Assembly (NCBI RefSeq): GCF_000189635.1
Contig: NW_002476426.1
Coordinates: 558,001 to 622,000 of the forward strand
DNA: 64,000 bases
From: Tetrahymena thermophila SB210
Taxonomy: Eukaryota; Ciliophora; Oligohymenophorea; Hymenostomatida; Tetrahymenidae
Direction of reading: 5' to 3'
In this document: positions 39,883 to 50,760 of the stretch, piece by piece
Layout: the number at the start of each line of letters is the position of its first letter
Position numbering within the stretch: position 1 is the stretch's first letter
The notes under the pieces: model-generated
Told to the model about the DNA's origin: nothing
What the model saw: only the letters and a program-made list of their open reading frames with translations
The model's database searches: none
Made by a program: the position numbers and the translations under genes

Positions 39883-42249
39883 ATGACTACTTACTATTGT
39901 CCTGGAAATAATCCTTTTACATGTATTTTCCAGACCATATTAGGACTGCTTCCATTTGCATCTCTTTTTTACTTTTATTGGATAATCAACAAATATATTA
40001 AAGCAGAAGGATACAGCCTTTAAATGCCACCTTATTAATTAACACATGTTTTAAAATTGGTAGGCTCTTGTATATTTGGAGCTTTAAGTTTAGCCAGACT
40101 TATACTTGAAATAGCCATGGGAAACAACAATTCGTCTATCCTGTTATATATTATTTATAGTCTCTATCTCATTATTAGTGTAGTTATAACCTACTTAATC
40201 AGATAGGAATACAATTTCTTGGGATATTCAACTCCATTTTTAAGAACATTTTTGCTATTTTTCGAATCTTGCTATGCACTTATGCTTATTCTTAGCGAAA
40301 TATTTCCAAATTATGAAAACGATACTACTTTTACTGCTAAAGAGGTCATTTAAGTTTTAATTCTTTCAAATAATTTGATACTTTTAATTATTTGCTTTGC
40401 TTATAAAAGCGATACAAAAAGCAATTAGCACGAAGAAATTGCAGATTTTGGCTTTAAGCTCAGAAAGAAATATTCTTCAAGCCTTATTAAAAAAGTTACT
40501 GAAACGAATAATTAAGTGAAGGATGATAATGACTTAGAGAAATAGTTACTTCGTTAAAGCATAATAAGCGATTTTTTAAGTTAAACTAGTGGTCCAAGCT
40601 AATTAAAAACAATTCAAAGCAATGAATTTAGCTATTTTGATGGCAATATAAGTAAGCTATATAAAGTGAATTTAGAAGTTGTAGGTATTTAATCTATCAA
40701 AGTTACTTTTGAAGAACAAGTTAAGGATGAAAAATCCAAAAAACAAAATTACATATTCAAAATTTAGGTTAAAACTAAAACTGAAGAAAACCATGAAACT
40801 TTACGTAATTTAACAGAATTCATCAATTATATAAATGACGTTAAATCATTTTTGTCCTCTCTTCAGTATATATTAAATGAAGTAAAAAATTTTGATCAGA
40901 AGACAAAAGATAAAAATAAAATCAATTAGCTTGCTTTAAATCTAGAAAAAATACTAAAATATATTGTAGAAAATAATTACATGAATTCCTATTTTTATTA
41001 ATTAACTAAGTCAAATTCTGAATTAATTTAATATGGCAAAGAAAATTCTCTTTTTTCTCATGACCACTAGCATGATGCATAGGACAAGCGTTAATCTAGT
41101 GAAATAAAAGTAATTTTTTAAATTTAAAACAAATTTGTATATTGAGATTTTCTAAAATACCAAAAGGAGTCAGAATCAGAAAACAAAAAGGAAAAGAAAA
41201 ACAAAAAGAATAAAAAGCCAAAATAAAAGGAAAATAATCCATCAAAAGTAGATGTAAAAAACAAATTTAGTTATTTATCCATTAATTTTTTTAAAAACAT
41301 AAAATTAGGAAATTCAAATAGATTCTAAAAATTAAGAATAATTGAATTTAGAATAAATAAAGGAATAATAGAAGGAGGAAAGCAGTTTAGAAGCTCAAAA
41401 GTTGCAATAATAAATAGAAAATGAATAATAATTTAACAATGAAAAGGATGATGTTAATCCATAGAATCAAAATAAATATTAAAATGATGAGGATATTGAG
41501 GAATCTAAAGAAAATAACGAATTATAATTGAACCAGAAAGACTTAGAATAATATTAAAACCCAGAATTGAATTAATTTGAAAGAAGTTAATCATTTAATT
41601 AAACCAAGCAAATAGAAGAATCTGATTTTTAATTGATTACCTAAAGATAAAGTAACTAAGATACATTCTAAAGAAGTCAATCTATAATGCCAACAAATTT
41701 AGTAAGAAACTCACATTAATAGAATTAAATCACTCAAAAATCTAAAGAAATCTCACATTAAAGTGAGTTCTTTTAGGTTTAATTTATAGAGAGCAAATAG
41801 GTTGATAATTTCACTGTAAATTTTTTTGAATTTTCATTTATTTTTATAAGATTAAGTTTTTTTGTTAATAATTCAGGCTTATGTTTACAAAATCAAAGAA
41901 AGATAATCTAGATGGGAAAGTGTCATATAAAAGAGATACTCTTAATTTGAAAAGCTACACAATTTAGTAAGATAAATTTATTAATTTAAGTAAGAAAATT
42001 AAATCCTTTTTTAAGTTAAAACCAATAGCAAAAGCAAAGAAGATCATTTTACCAAACTTACCATACAAAAATGAAGAAAGTGGTTTATTTACTTCCAACA
42101 AAAACTAGAATTTAATTGAATTCAGATCAAAGGAACTCAAGAATTATTTATAAAAATTGCTTCTAGAAAAAGGTTTTAAAAAAGAATAAATTCTCTTGGA
42201 ATTCATAAATTTTGAAAAAATAGATGAAGAGAATCAAAATAAGAAATGA
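39883..42249 (+). CDS. Multi-TM protein with C-terminal PX domain
   Basis: Five exons with consistent phase: 39883-41098, 41147-41247, 41309-41815, 41877-41966, 41995-42249; 722 residues. About five membrane helices in the first ~185 residues (TILGLLPFASLFYFYWII, LKLVGSCIFGALSLARLI, LLYIIYSLYLIISVVITYLI, FLLFFESCYALMLILSEIF, VLILSNNLILLIICFAY). A middle domain follows, then K/E/Q-rich linker. The PX domain occupies ~residues 600-715: VYKIKERQSRWE, QKRYSQFEKLHNL, ILPNLPYK and EFRSKELKNYLQKLLLEKG. The arginine of RYSQF, the lysine after the proline-rich turn and the arginine of FRSKEL match the PI3P-contacting residues of PX domains, so binding to PI3P on endosomal membranes is likely. The middle segment NYIFKIQVKTKTEE...NLTEFINYINDVK may be a second, degenerate PX. 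Overall architecture is unfamiliar. Confidence 0.8.
41967..41994 (+). other. Predicted 28-nt intron inside the PX domain
   Basis: Between codons for LHNL and KIKSFFKLK the frame must change. Removing GTAAGA...TAAG (28 nt, GT/AG ends) restores the exact PX frame on both sides, and without it the reading hits TGA at about 42070. It is far shorter than the other introns in this window (mostly 45-200 nt). A one-base sequence error or mutation is the alternative. Confidence 0.55.
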
Positions 42250-42568
42250 ATAATTAATTAATAAAATAACTAAGAAAATAATAATAAATATTAATTAACA
42301 TTTTATATAACGTATTAAATTATATATTAACATGTAATATAGATCAAAATTTAATAAATTTAATCTTTTAAATTCGAAATAAAATCAATTTATATTTTAT
42401 TTTTTTTTTAAATTTTATGAAATAAGATTTGTTTTTTTTACTCATTAAAAAATTCAACTGACTCAAAGATTATTTTTGGTAAAATTTTGTTTAATTAAAA
42501 AATAACAAATTAGATTTTAGATAAAGTAACAAATTTAATAGCATTTATAAAATAAAAATCAAAGTAGA
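42250..42568. other. Short intergenic gap
   Basis: 319 bp, AT-rich; holds the PX gene 3' end and the next promoter. Nothing else seen. Confidence 0.5.
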
Positions 42569-43906
42569 ATGAGAAGCTGGATCTATGATGTAGAGCTTGA
42601 TTTATTAAAAAATAAAAGAGGAACTGACAAATCTAATGAAAAATTTTGGTATGTTGCTTTTTTATCTATTATGACTATCACGATTGTATATATAAGCTTA
42701 TATTCCTCAAATAAGTCGTCTAGTTCAATTACAAAAAGAAATTAAATATTTTTTGGTATTATCTTTTCTATAGCTGGACTTCTAATATTATTTTCAATTG
42801 CTGTTTCTATTTATTATCTTAAAAAATTACAAACTATTTAAATTGAAGTCGCAAGTTACCAGAGAAATCCTTTTAAGCGAAATAGCGGAGTGAGAAATTC
42901 ACATCATTAAGGAACATTTTTTAGTAAAACTAATAGATCTTAGATTCATCACTCTAATAAACTTATAAATAAGGCTGACTCAAATCAATCTATAGAAGAA
43001 ATCAAAAACAATAACAATACTAATATTAACAATCTTAATAATGCAAACTTGAATATCTAGAAAAGTTCATCATTGGTTGGTTCTCCAAAAGCTAACAAAG
43101 ATGGCAAAAAGAGCAATCTGAGTAGTTAAAATAGTCTTAACAATTAATAGCAATAACACCAACAATAATAGTAATAATAATAATAATAAAATCAATAGTA
43201 AATTACAAGAGATGCTTATAAAAAAAGAAGTTCTCTTATTTAAAAAAATAAAGGTCACTTTATAGAAACTAACAAAGGAAAAGATTAAAATAAGTAAGCT
43301 AATAGCTAAAAAGGATAATAGATTATGAATGAAGCTGCTAGTAATATTGTCCACTTAACAGAGGAAAGCAATGTTCATATTTAGTCATAGACTTCTTTAA
43401 AGAAGCAATTTTAATTGAAATATGTTTTTTCAACATAAATGATTTGCATTTTTGGTTGGCTTGCAGCTGCTTGCCATATTTCATGTATATACTGCTTTTT
43501 CTCTAAATCACCTTTCTGGAGTACTTCTTAAATATGGAACGGCATTTGCTTATTTACTCTTTTCCCAACTCATATGCTATCAACTATCATATTTTTAAAC
43601 GCTAATTTGAATTTATTAATAGATAGATCATTCTTTATTAAATGTATTTAAAACAATTACTTTTTTTAAATATTTAAGAATTCAATCAGCTAAATTGGAT
43701 ATATATCAATGACACTTTTGTTAATATCACTAATATGGGGCAGTATAATATAGATTGTTAAAAATTAAGTTGATATAGCTGCAATTCTGCTATTAGCCTT
43801 AATAGGATCAGGATTTATTTTATATTTCATAATTAAAAAAATCAGTGAATTTTACAACAATACTAATAAAGGTTATCGTAATATCGTAGGCAATATTAAT
43901 CATTGA
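42569..43906 (+). CDS. Six-TM membrane protein with large poly-Q cytoplasmic loop
   Basis: Single exon, 445 residues. Two helices near the N-terminus (FWYVAFLSIMTITIVYISLY and FFGIIFSIAGLLILFSIAVS) are followed by a ~190-residue hydrophilic loop rich in S, N, K and Q, with a glutamine tract at 43144-43203, then four more helices (MICIFGWLAAACHISCIY, ICLFTLFPTHMLSTIIFL, GYISMTLLLISLIWGSII, AAILLLALIGSGFILYFII). A candidate intron near 43640 was considered but the frame reads straight through without it. No family recognised; a receptor- or channel-like membrane protein is possible. The ATG follows an A-rich leader. Confidence 0.7.
43144..43203 (+). repeat. Poly-glutamine codon tract (mostly TAA/CAA)
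   Basis: Tandem CAA/TAA/TAG triplets, including six TAA in a row, encode about 18 glutamines broken by H and N. In the standard code this would be a block of stops, so the open frame across it is direct evidence for reassigned TAA and TAG. Confidence 0.85.
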
Positions 43907-44398
43907 TAAATTCTATAGTATTATTTTTAATTATTTTATTGTGGTTTTATAAAATATATTACATTTACTTAGTTATCTATTAAATAAGAAACTTAATTAC
44001 ACCTAAAAATTTTATTTACCTCTTTAAAGAAGACATACTTTTTATAGTAACTAATAAGTATATTTTAAGCTTCAACATAATAATGAATGTGGAAAAAATA
44101 TTTTTTGAAATTCTATTCTCTATTTAATAAAGTATTTTAAGGTTTAACATGTTTTTTCTCCATTAAAAATTCATATTTCTCTTAAAAATATAAATAGCTT
44201 GAAAATAAACAATTTTAGCGAATAGAAATAAAGATATTCATTTTGAAATTAAACACTATAAAGAATATTGAAGGGATATTATTTATTCATTCAAAATTTA
44301 AATATATTTATATTATTAACAAAGATATATATATACACATCTACACACATTTTATTAGTAATTTCTTTTGCATTTTTATAAATATTCGCCCAGAAAAT
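43907..44398. other. Intergenic gap
   Basis: AT-rich spacer, includes a short TA dinucleotide run near 44320-44340. No exon recognised. Confidence 0.5.
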
Positions 44399-45111
44399 AT
44401 GGAAAAACAAGATTAAAAACAAGAATTTAAACTTAAATCTAAGTATTTAAATGCGAAGAAAGAAGAAATAAAAATTTAAGAATAAGAGTATAGGATAGCC
44501 AGCAATTTTTATAATACATAATCAAAAGATTTAACTAAAACTATCTTCAAAAATTCTATAAAATTTTTAATACTTTCTGGAGGAGCCATATTTTTGAGAT
44601 CAAACATTCTACAAAGATTTGTAAATATTTAAATAGTTGATGGCTAGTATTTAAACTTCATTTTTTTTCAATTTTGTAAAAAGGTTTATAAATAGAAAAG
44701 TGAGAAATGGGCATATTATATTTATCAGTATGAAAGGGGATAATTAGGATAAAAGCTGATATAACCAAAATTACACTACAATCATTATATATTTCCCTTT
44801 TTAGCTTACTATGTTATGGATGTAGGAGTTGCTACATTTCACGAATCTTTAATACCAAAACAAAGCTAGCTATAAAGTGATTTATCTTTGTCTGTTATGA
44901 AGTCTCTCAATCTGACATTTTGCTGTGCTCTCTTTGGTAATTGATTAAGTTTTTTTAATAATTTTATCAGATTTAACCTAAGTAGATATTATTAATGTAT
45001 TTTTTTTAAGTTTCTAGAAATCCTAAATTTCTATGTGCTTCATTAATTCTTGGAAACACATTATTCCTCACAAATATGCTAGTCAAAGATTTTGTAAGTG
45101 ATTATTTTTGA
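44399..45111 (+). CDS. Small membrane protein, unknown
   Basis: Two exons in phase, 44399-44936 and 45011-45111, give 212 residues. N-terminus is charged (MEKQDQKQEFKLKSKYLNAK); then hydrophobic stretches KFLILSGGAIFLRSN, YIFPFLAYYVMDVGVATF, SLNLTFCCALFVSRNPKFL and LILGNTLFLTNMLVKDF. Probably three to four membrane segments. A strong donor-like GTAAGTGA lies just before the stop, so a further exon after 45100 cannot be excluded. No homologous family recognised. Confidence 0.55.
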
Positions 45112-45885
45112 AAATATAAATTAAACAGATGAATTAGATTTCATAATACAAATAAAATGTTTAAATTAATTTTAATTTTTAAATAATTAATTATTTTGTG
45201 TTTATATATATTCCTGTATTTATAGTAAATTTAATTATTTAATTTATTCATTTATTACCTTAATTAAATAATTTGATATGCCTAATTTCTTATTTGTTTA
45301 ATCACCAAAAATTAATTTATAAATTAATTAGTCTGTGACAAATAAAAATTTTACCCATACCTTATCAAATAATCAAAAATTAGCTAATGATTAAACTCTT
45401 ACACCTACCTAATCACTTTCAATAAATTTTTTATCAAAAATCATTTATTATAACATGAAAATTTAATAAAAGAAAATAAATTTTTTTTGTATTTTAGAAT
45501 TAATTTTATCTTTCAAAAAGTAAAATTTGATAAAGAAACTCTTCCTATTTTTAGTCATTAAATATTTTATTTCCATAGTTTTGAAATTTAAAATTGACAA
45601 GAGGCAAATTTATTAAATTATTTTGTTGAATGTGTAAAATTTTATCAATCGTCACAATTAATTACTAAATCATCATTTAAATTGTATGTGTTAGTTGAAA
45701 TTTTCTAATATCTCCAAAAATAAATATTTAGAAATTAAGTTGCTTGTGAAATTAAAGATAGATTCTGACCCTGTAATCAATAAATAAAAATTCTCAATAC
45801 AGCTTTTACAATTTTATAAATAAATTAGAGTAAATCAAATATCTAATAGTAAACATAAATAAATACAAAGAAAGTAATCAAAAAT
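45112..45885. other. Intergenic gap
   Basis: AT-rich; upstream region of the receptor-kinase gene. It could also contain a missed 3' exon of the preceding small membrane protein. Nothing firm. Confidence 0.45.
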
Positions 45886-48395
45886 ATGAAACTAGCTTGG
45901 CAAGTTTTATTTTGCGTGTTATTGATTAGTTAAGCTTCATAAGGATTTGAATTTTTAGACTACACAGAAGAACATAATTTTAATTGCTACTCAAACACAA
46001 CAGATGAAGAGCGCGCATAATATTATGACCAAGTGATATTGCATGAAATAGATAGATATTTATTTATTGCATTCTGTCCATTAACTATAATGGCCACTAG
46101 TTTTATTATCTATACCTTTATCAAATACCCAGGAACTAGAAATTCTCCAGGTGATCTTTTGTTGGGAACGTCTGTTTGTGAGCTACTACTAAATTTTCAT
46201 TGGCTAATGGCTAGTATCTATAGTTTATCACACGATGGTGATAATCCTGATCCAAATGGATTATTTTGCAGATTAAATTCAATTTTTAGCATCCCATCGG
46301 GAATACTTGACTTTGCCTACAATTTTATCCTTAATATCTATATTTCACTTACTTTAAAGAATTCTTTGAAAGGGTATTCCCCTAAAACAAGGTACTGGCA
46401 TATTCTTATGGTTTTCTCAGCAGCTGTCATTATTATAATATTTGAAACAGTACCTAATTATGCAGGTATTAGTGTGTTTGGAACATGCTCATACACTTCA
46501 AATAAATTAGTTTTTGTAACAGGACCTTTAATAGGTATTTTTTATGCTTTATTAGGATATTATATGTTTAGATAGTTTCACAAAACCATTCCAGATACAA
46601 GACAAAAGTTTGCTAATAAGAGATAAGAGTTCTTGATATACTACGCATATGTTAAAGTTACAAGTTGTATTTACTTATTGTTAGGAATTACAAATCTAAT
46701 GATTGGACTTAATTGTTTCTTTTTACACAATCCAGGTTTAAATATATTTCTCACTATCACTAATTTTTTAAAGTTACTTTCTCCTGTAATTTTATCGTTA
46801 TTGAGATATAGAGATCCTATCTTAAAGTAAAGAGTACTCTTAGAGTTAAAAAAGTGCAAAAGAAGATTCAATAAGAAGCAACATTGCAGTTCTATAAAGA
46901 AGCAATTAGTTGAACCTATTAACAATGATGCAAGCTCTGATTAATAAAATAATTAAGTCATTTAAATTACTAATCAAGCAGAAGTTAAAAATGACCAATC
47001 CAAATCTTTTATACAAGGTATTATTGTTATTATTAAATCTATATTTTTTGGTACAATAATGATCAATATTTTAAAATAGAGGATTAATTCAAAGATATGA
47101 GACAGTTCTTAAGATAACTGCACCTTACATCAATGGTCAGTGGAATTTTACAAGAATTCTCTGAAGACAGAGACAAAGGTAAATAAATAAATTTTGTTTA
47201 TATTTTTTTTAATTTTGTTTTTAATTATCTTAAAATATATAGAAAGTATTAATCAATTAAGTAAAGATGACTTTGTTGAAAAAGATGCTGATATAATTAT
47301 TGATAATGATTAGAATAACTAAGATTTAGATGAATAATATGAAAAACTTTCAATAAAAATGACTGTATATGCTAAAAAAGTTTTCTAGCTCCTAAGATAA
47401 AAATATTCTAATGGATTAAATTTTGTAGACTCCTTACAGCTAGAAGCAAACAATCCTTTGATTTAAAAAGCTTCAGGAGAGGGAAAAGGAGGAGCAAGTG
47501 GTGAATTCTTTTTCTTTACTCATGACAATAACCTTCTATTGAAAACTATTAATTAAAATGAGTTAGAAGTCCTTTTAGAAAAGTTAGACAAATTTGTAAC
47601 TCATTACGAATAGAAAGATGATTCTTTAATAACCAAAATTTATGGAATATTTACATTCTAATAATAAGCTTCTTATGATAGACCTAATCACATTATTGTA
47701 ATGAGAAATCTACTAGGTAATAAATTAATAACTGTTTGGTTTTACCATAATTTTTATTTTAACAAAAAATAGCAATAGACAATAAATACATCCATAGAAA
47801 ATATGATCTAAAAGGAAGTACATACAATAGATATGAATCTAATAAAAGAAAAGATAAAAATTTAAATGAAATAGTACTTAAAGACATGGATTTTCTAGAG
47901 TTTGAACAGTATATTAAGGCTACACACCAAAAAAAATTAGAAATTAGTTAAACTTTAGAAATAGATAGTAATTACTTAGCAGGTTAAGGTTTTATGGACT
48001 ACAGTCTTTTAATACTTAAAGTTGACTGGAATTAATACTTTTTAGATCTTGAAGAAGTATAATAAAATAATCAAAATAATTAAAACAACCCACAAAATTT
48101 TAATGTAAATAACCAACTTAATCTTTAACAAAATTAAATACCAAATCTCTACGAAAAAGTCATCGAAAAGTTTGGATCAAGTTAATTCATATTTTAATCA
48201 GAAGAAAATCCCTCCTTCTTTTATCATGTTGGAATCATAGACTACCTGCAGTAGTGGACTATTAAAAAAGGTTTAGAAAGATTTTTCAAAAACTGCATAA
48301 ATGGCAAAGACGTTAATACCTCATCATAACCCCCAGGTTTTTACTCTGACAGATTTAAGAGATTTGTAAGAAAAATATTTGCAAATAATAGTTGA
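45886..48395 (+). CDS. Seven-TM receptor fused to phosphatidylinositol phosphate kinase (GPCR-PIPK)
   Basis: Four exons, phases consistent: 45886-47017, 47080-47178, 47243-47716, 47773-48395; 775 residues. Signal peptide MKLAWQVLFCVLLISQASQG, then seven helices between ~residues 55 and 310 (first YLFIAFCPLTIMATSFIIYT; last FLTITNFLKLLSPVILSLL). Cysteines in FCRLN before helix 3 and FGTCSYT in loop 2 could form the usual GPCR disulphide. After a ~130-residue linker the PIP kinase starts at ~440: FQLLRQKYSNGLNFVDSL, glycine-rich GASGEFFFFTHDNNLLLKTI with the ATP-binding lysine, KYDLKGSTYNRYES, FMDYSLLIL (catalytic aspartate), GIIDYLQQWTIKKGLERF and activation-loop region NTSSQPPGFYSDRFKRF, closest to type I PIP5K. 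It would couple an outside signal to PtdIns(4,5)P2 synthesis at a membrane. Same architecture as Dictyostelium RpkA and oomycete GPCR-PIPKs. Ligand unknown. Confidence 0.92.
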
Positions 48396-48791
48396 TTTAT
48401 AATTAAATAAATATTTATCTGATAAAAAAATATTAATTAATTAATTAAATTACAGTTTATTTATTTAAGTCAAAATATCAAAATATGTAAAAAATGCTCA
48501 TAAAATTATTTATTTTCTAATAATTTTCAAGTTTCATCAAAAATTCTTCATTCATTTTAAACTAAAATTTAAAATTACATAAATATTTTCTCAAAGAATT
48601 CATTATTTAAATTTAGCATAAATTATTTCATAGAATTCAAATTTAATAAAAAAATTTACTTTGTTTAATTTTATTCAACAAAAAAATATTTTGCTTGTCT
48701 TTAAAACTTTTTTAATAAGCTTATAAAATAGCAAAAGATTGTTAATTCATTCATTAATGAATAATTAATTTAATTGTGATTCAATTTAAAA
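48396..48791. other. Intergenic gap
   Basis: AT-rich sequence after the receptor-kinase stop codon; nothing recognised. Confidence 0.5.
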
Positions 48792-49073
48792 ATGAATGAA
48801 TAATCGAATGAGATATATAATTTTTAATTTAAAATGATCAAAAACTTGAAATACGAGATTTAACATGCATATAAAGTCATTTATACTGCCTTTGATGGAA
48901 GATTAGTTTAAGTATTTATATTAATAATCACAAACAACTTAATACGATGTAGTTATTAATCTGTATAGGTATTAGATGGAATAAATTTTAATGTTTATCT
49001 TGACAAGATAGTAGTTTAAATTTCTAGTTTGAATAACTAGCTCAATGGTTGTGGTTACCTTCTCTGGCTCTGA
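48792..49073 (+). CDS. Possible very small two-exon gene, unknown
   Basis: Exon 48792-48911 (begins MNEQSNEIYNFQFKMIKNLK) and exon 48969-49073 (begins VLDGINFNVYLDKIVVQ) join in phase across a GT...TATAG intron to give 74 residues. It overlaps 32 bp of the convergent gene's coding 3' end, which argues against it, and frames of this length arise by chance in this code. Reported because exon 1 has a protein-like composition. Confidence 0.28.
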
Positions 49074-50760
49074 GGTTATTAGCAGTATTAATGACGTAGT
49101 CAGAAGTATCAATATTGTAACCCTTAACAATAGCTTCAAATAATTCAGGGTGGTGAACAGTACCTTCCTTCATGAAGTTAATAACAATATCTTGAGAAGT
49201 GGTACCCATTTCTTATAAGTTATCAAGTTGGACACCTAATTCGTATTTTAATTGACCTTCATCTTCTAAGAATTCAGCATTATCTTAGTTATCGAAGTTC
49301 TTTTGATCTTAAGTCAAGGGATGGAATTAGTAAGTTTCAACCCAAGAAGTGAATCTATCACCAGCCAAAGATTGGGTTTCAATCTTAGCAACCTATTTAT
49401 TAAATAAATTTACAATTAGTTTGTTTGTTTTCCCTAATTCTAAAGTATTTAAATAATTAATTCGTTCAACATTAACTTAACAAAACTGTCATATTTTATA
49501 TTTTTCAAGTAAAATAAAAATTCTATCCTTTATTTTTTAACTTGCTTATATAATAACTAATATCCTTCCTTCATTTTTTTATTAATTTATTTAATAATTT
49601 ATTTATTAAGATAAAAGTATGTTAAATAGATAGTATCTTTTCTCTTTTTAATTGATTTTTTATTATTTCTTTTAGGCAATTAATATAATGAATTTCAAAT
49701 TATCAGCAAAACCAATTTCGGATTAATAAAATTTATATATGATCTGATGCTCTCTATTTCATTTGATGACTAAAATATCCTTTGCTTATGAAAAAGCTTT
49801 CAATTCTCGCTTAATTTAGGTACGCTAATTTTCGAATATATTGACTATTTTAAAATCTATCTTTCAATTTTAATACATTTTATTGAAATCTATTTATCCT
49901 GATTATGCAGTAATAAACTTTAAAACAAAAGGATTCCTAGGATATTGTTATTTTACGTAATTCGTACTTATAAAAAGTAATTGTTGTTGCTTAATTTTAT
50001 TGACAGCTTTTGGTATGAATTAATTTTCAGAATTTATATATATCTTATACCTTGCCACCTCTAAGGAGGTACATTTTTTAGATCTTATATTGAAGAGATC
50101 TCCAGTACCACATTCTGGGAATCCAAGCGATGTTGGGGTAGATGAGCAAACTATTGACTGCATTCTTGCTAAGTTCCAAAGGCTATTTTCATAATAAAAA
50201 GTGTGTTTTTTATATTTGTTTATTTTTCATTGCTATAAATGCTAAAATTGAAAAAATAAGTAGATGATCGTATCTTTCATATCTCTATTAATATCTGTTT
50301 TTTATATATTCTGCTATTCATAAAAAGATGCAATAAAGCTAAGATATTAAAGCAATAAGAAAAATTCAATCAAATATGATAAATTTCAATCAAAGAAAGC
50401 TGCTTTGCAATGTTTTAAACATCTTACATTGTAGATCCAAGCCCAAATGAAGAGGGGAATAGCAGCTTCGTATAAGACATAAGGATACTTGAAGTAAACT
50501 ACGGAGTTCTTAATAGGATCAGCAGAGTAAACTAAAACTTCACCTTCACGATTGAACTCAATAGTATAAGTGGGCTTGTAAATTCTGGAGGTCTTTTGAA
50601 TGACAGCAACTTCATCATTATACTTTTAAGCATCATACTTTAAATTTTCTTCTAACATATTTTGAACATGGTTCAAGTTAGCCTTTGGAACGGCGACTAA
50701 GCTATTTTTAAAGGAATTTAAAGCAAAAACTTTGTTGAATTTAGTTAAACCTCTAAACAT
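49042..50760 (-). CDS. Probable mitochondrial inner-membrane protein, two TM, TMEM186/223-like
   Basis: Three exons, all phase 0: 50760-50428, 50182-50051, 49392-49042; 271 residues. N-terminus MFRGLTKFNKVFALNSFKNS has the basic, amphipathic character of a mitochondrial presequence. A soluble segment (TSRIYKPTYTIEFNREGEVL) precedes the first hydrophobic stretch (FKYPYVLYEAAIPLFIWAWI) and a second (NSLLIYPNIAWIPRMWYW), then YLLRGGKVAKIETQSLAGD and a C-terminal domain. Two-helix layout followed by a GG(K/R).V.(I/L)ET strand resembles the TMEM186/TMEM223 respiratory-assembly family; this is tentative. Codon use is less AT-biased than neighbours, suggesting high expression, as expected for a respiratory-chain component. 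The middle exon lies alone between introns of 245 and 658 nt. C-terminus is NLRAREGNHNH. Confidence 0.72.

Noticed and set aside
43640..43690. Intron in the six-TM gene (GTATTT...TTTAAG)
   Set aside because: The reading frame continues through it without TGA, while splicing it would break the frame of the following helices.
44399..45111. Tim17/Tim22-type import protein for the small membrane protein
   Set aside because: Size and helix count are roughly right, but the glycine-rich Tim17 signature is absent.
50041..50200. Structured non-coding RNA inside an intron, because of its local GC increase
   Set aside because: No snRNA, SRP, telomerase or snoRNA signature was seen, and the stretch is an open 132-nt exon in phase with both neighbours on the minus strand.
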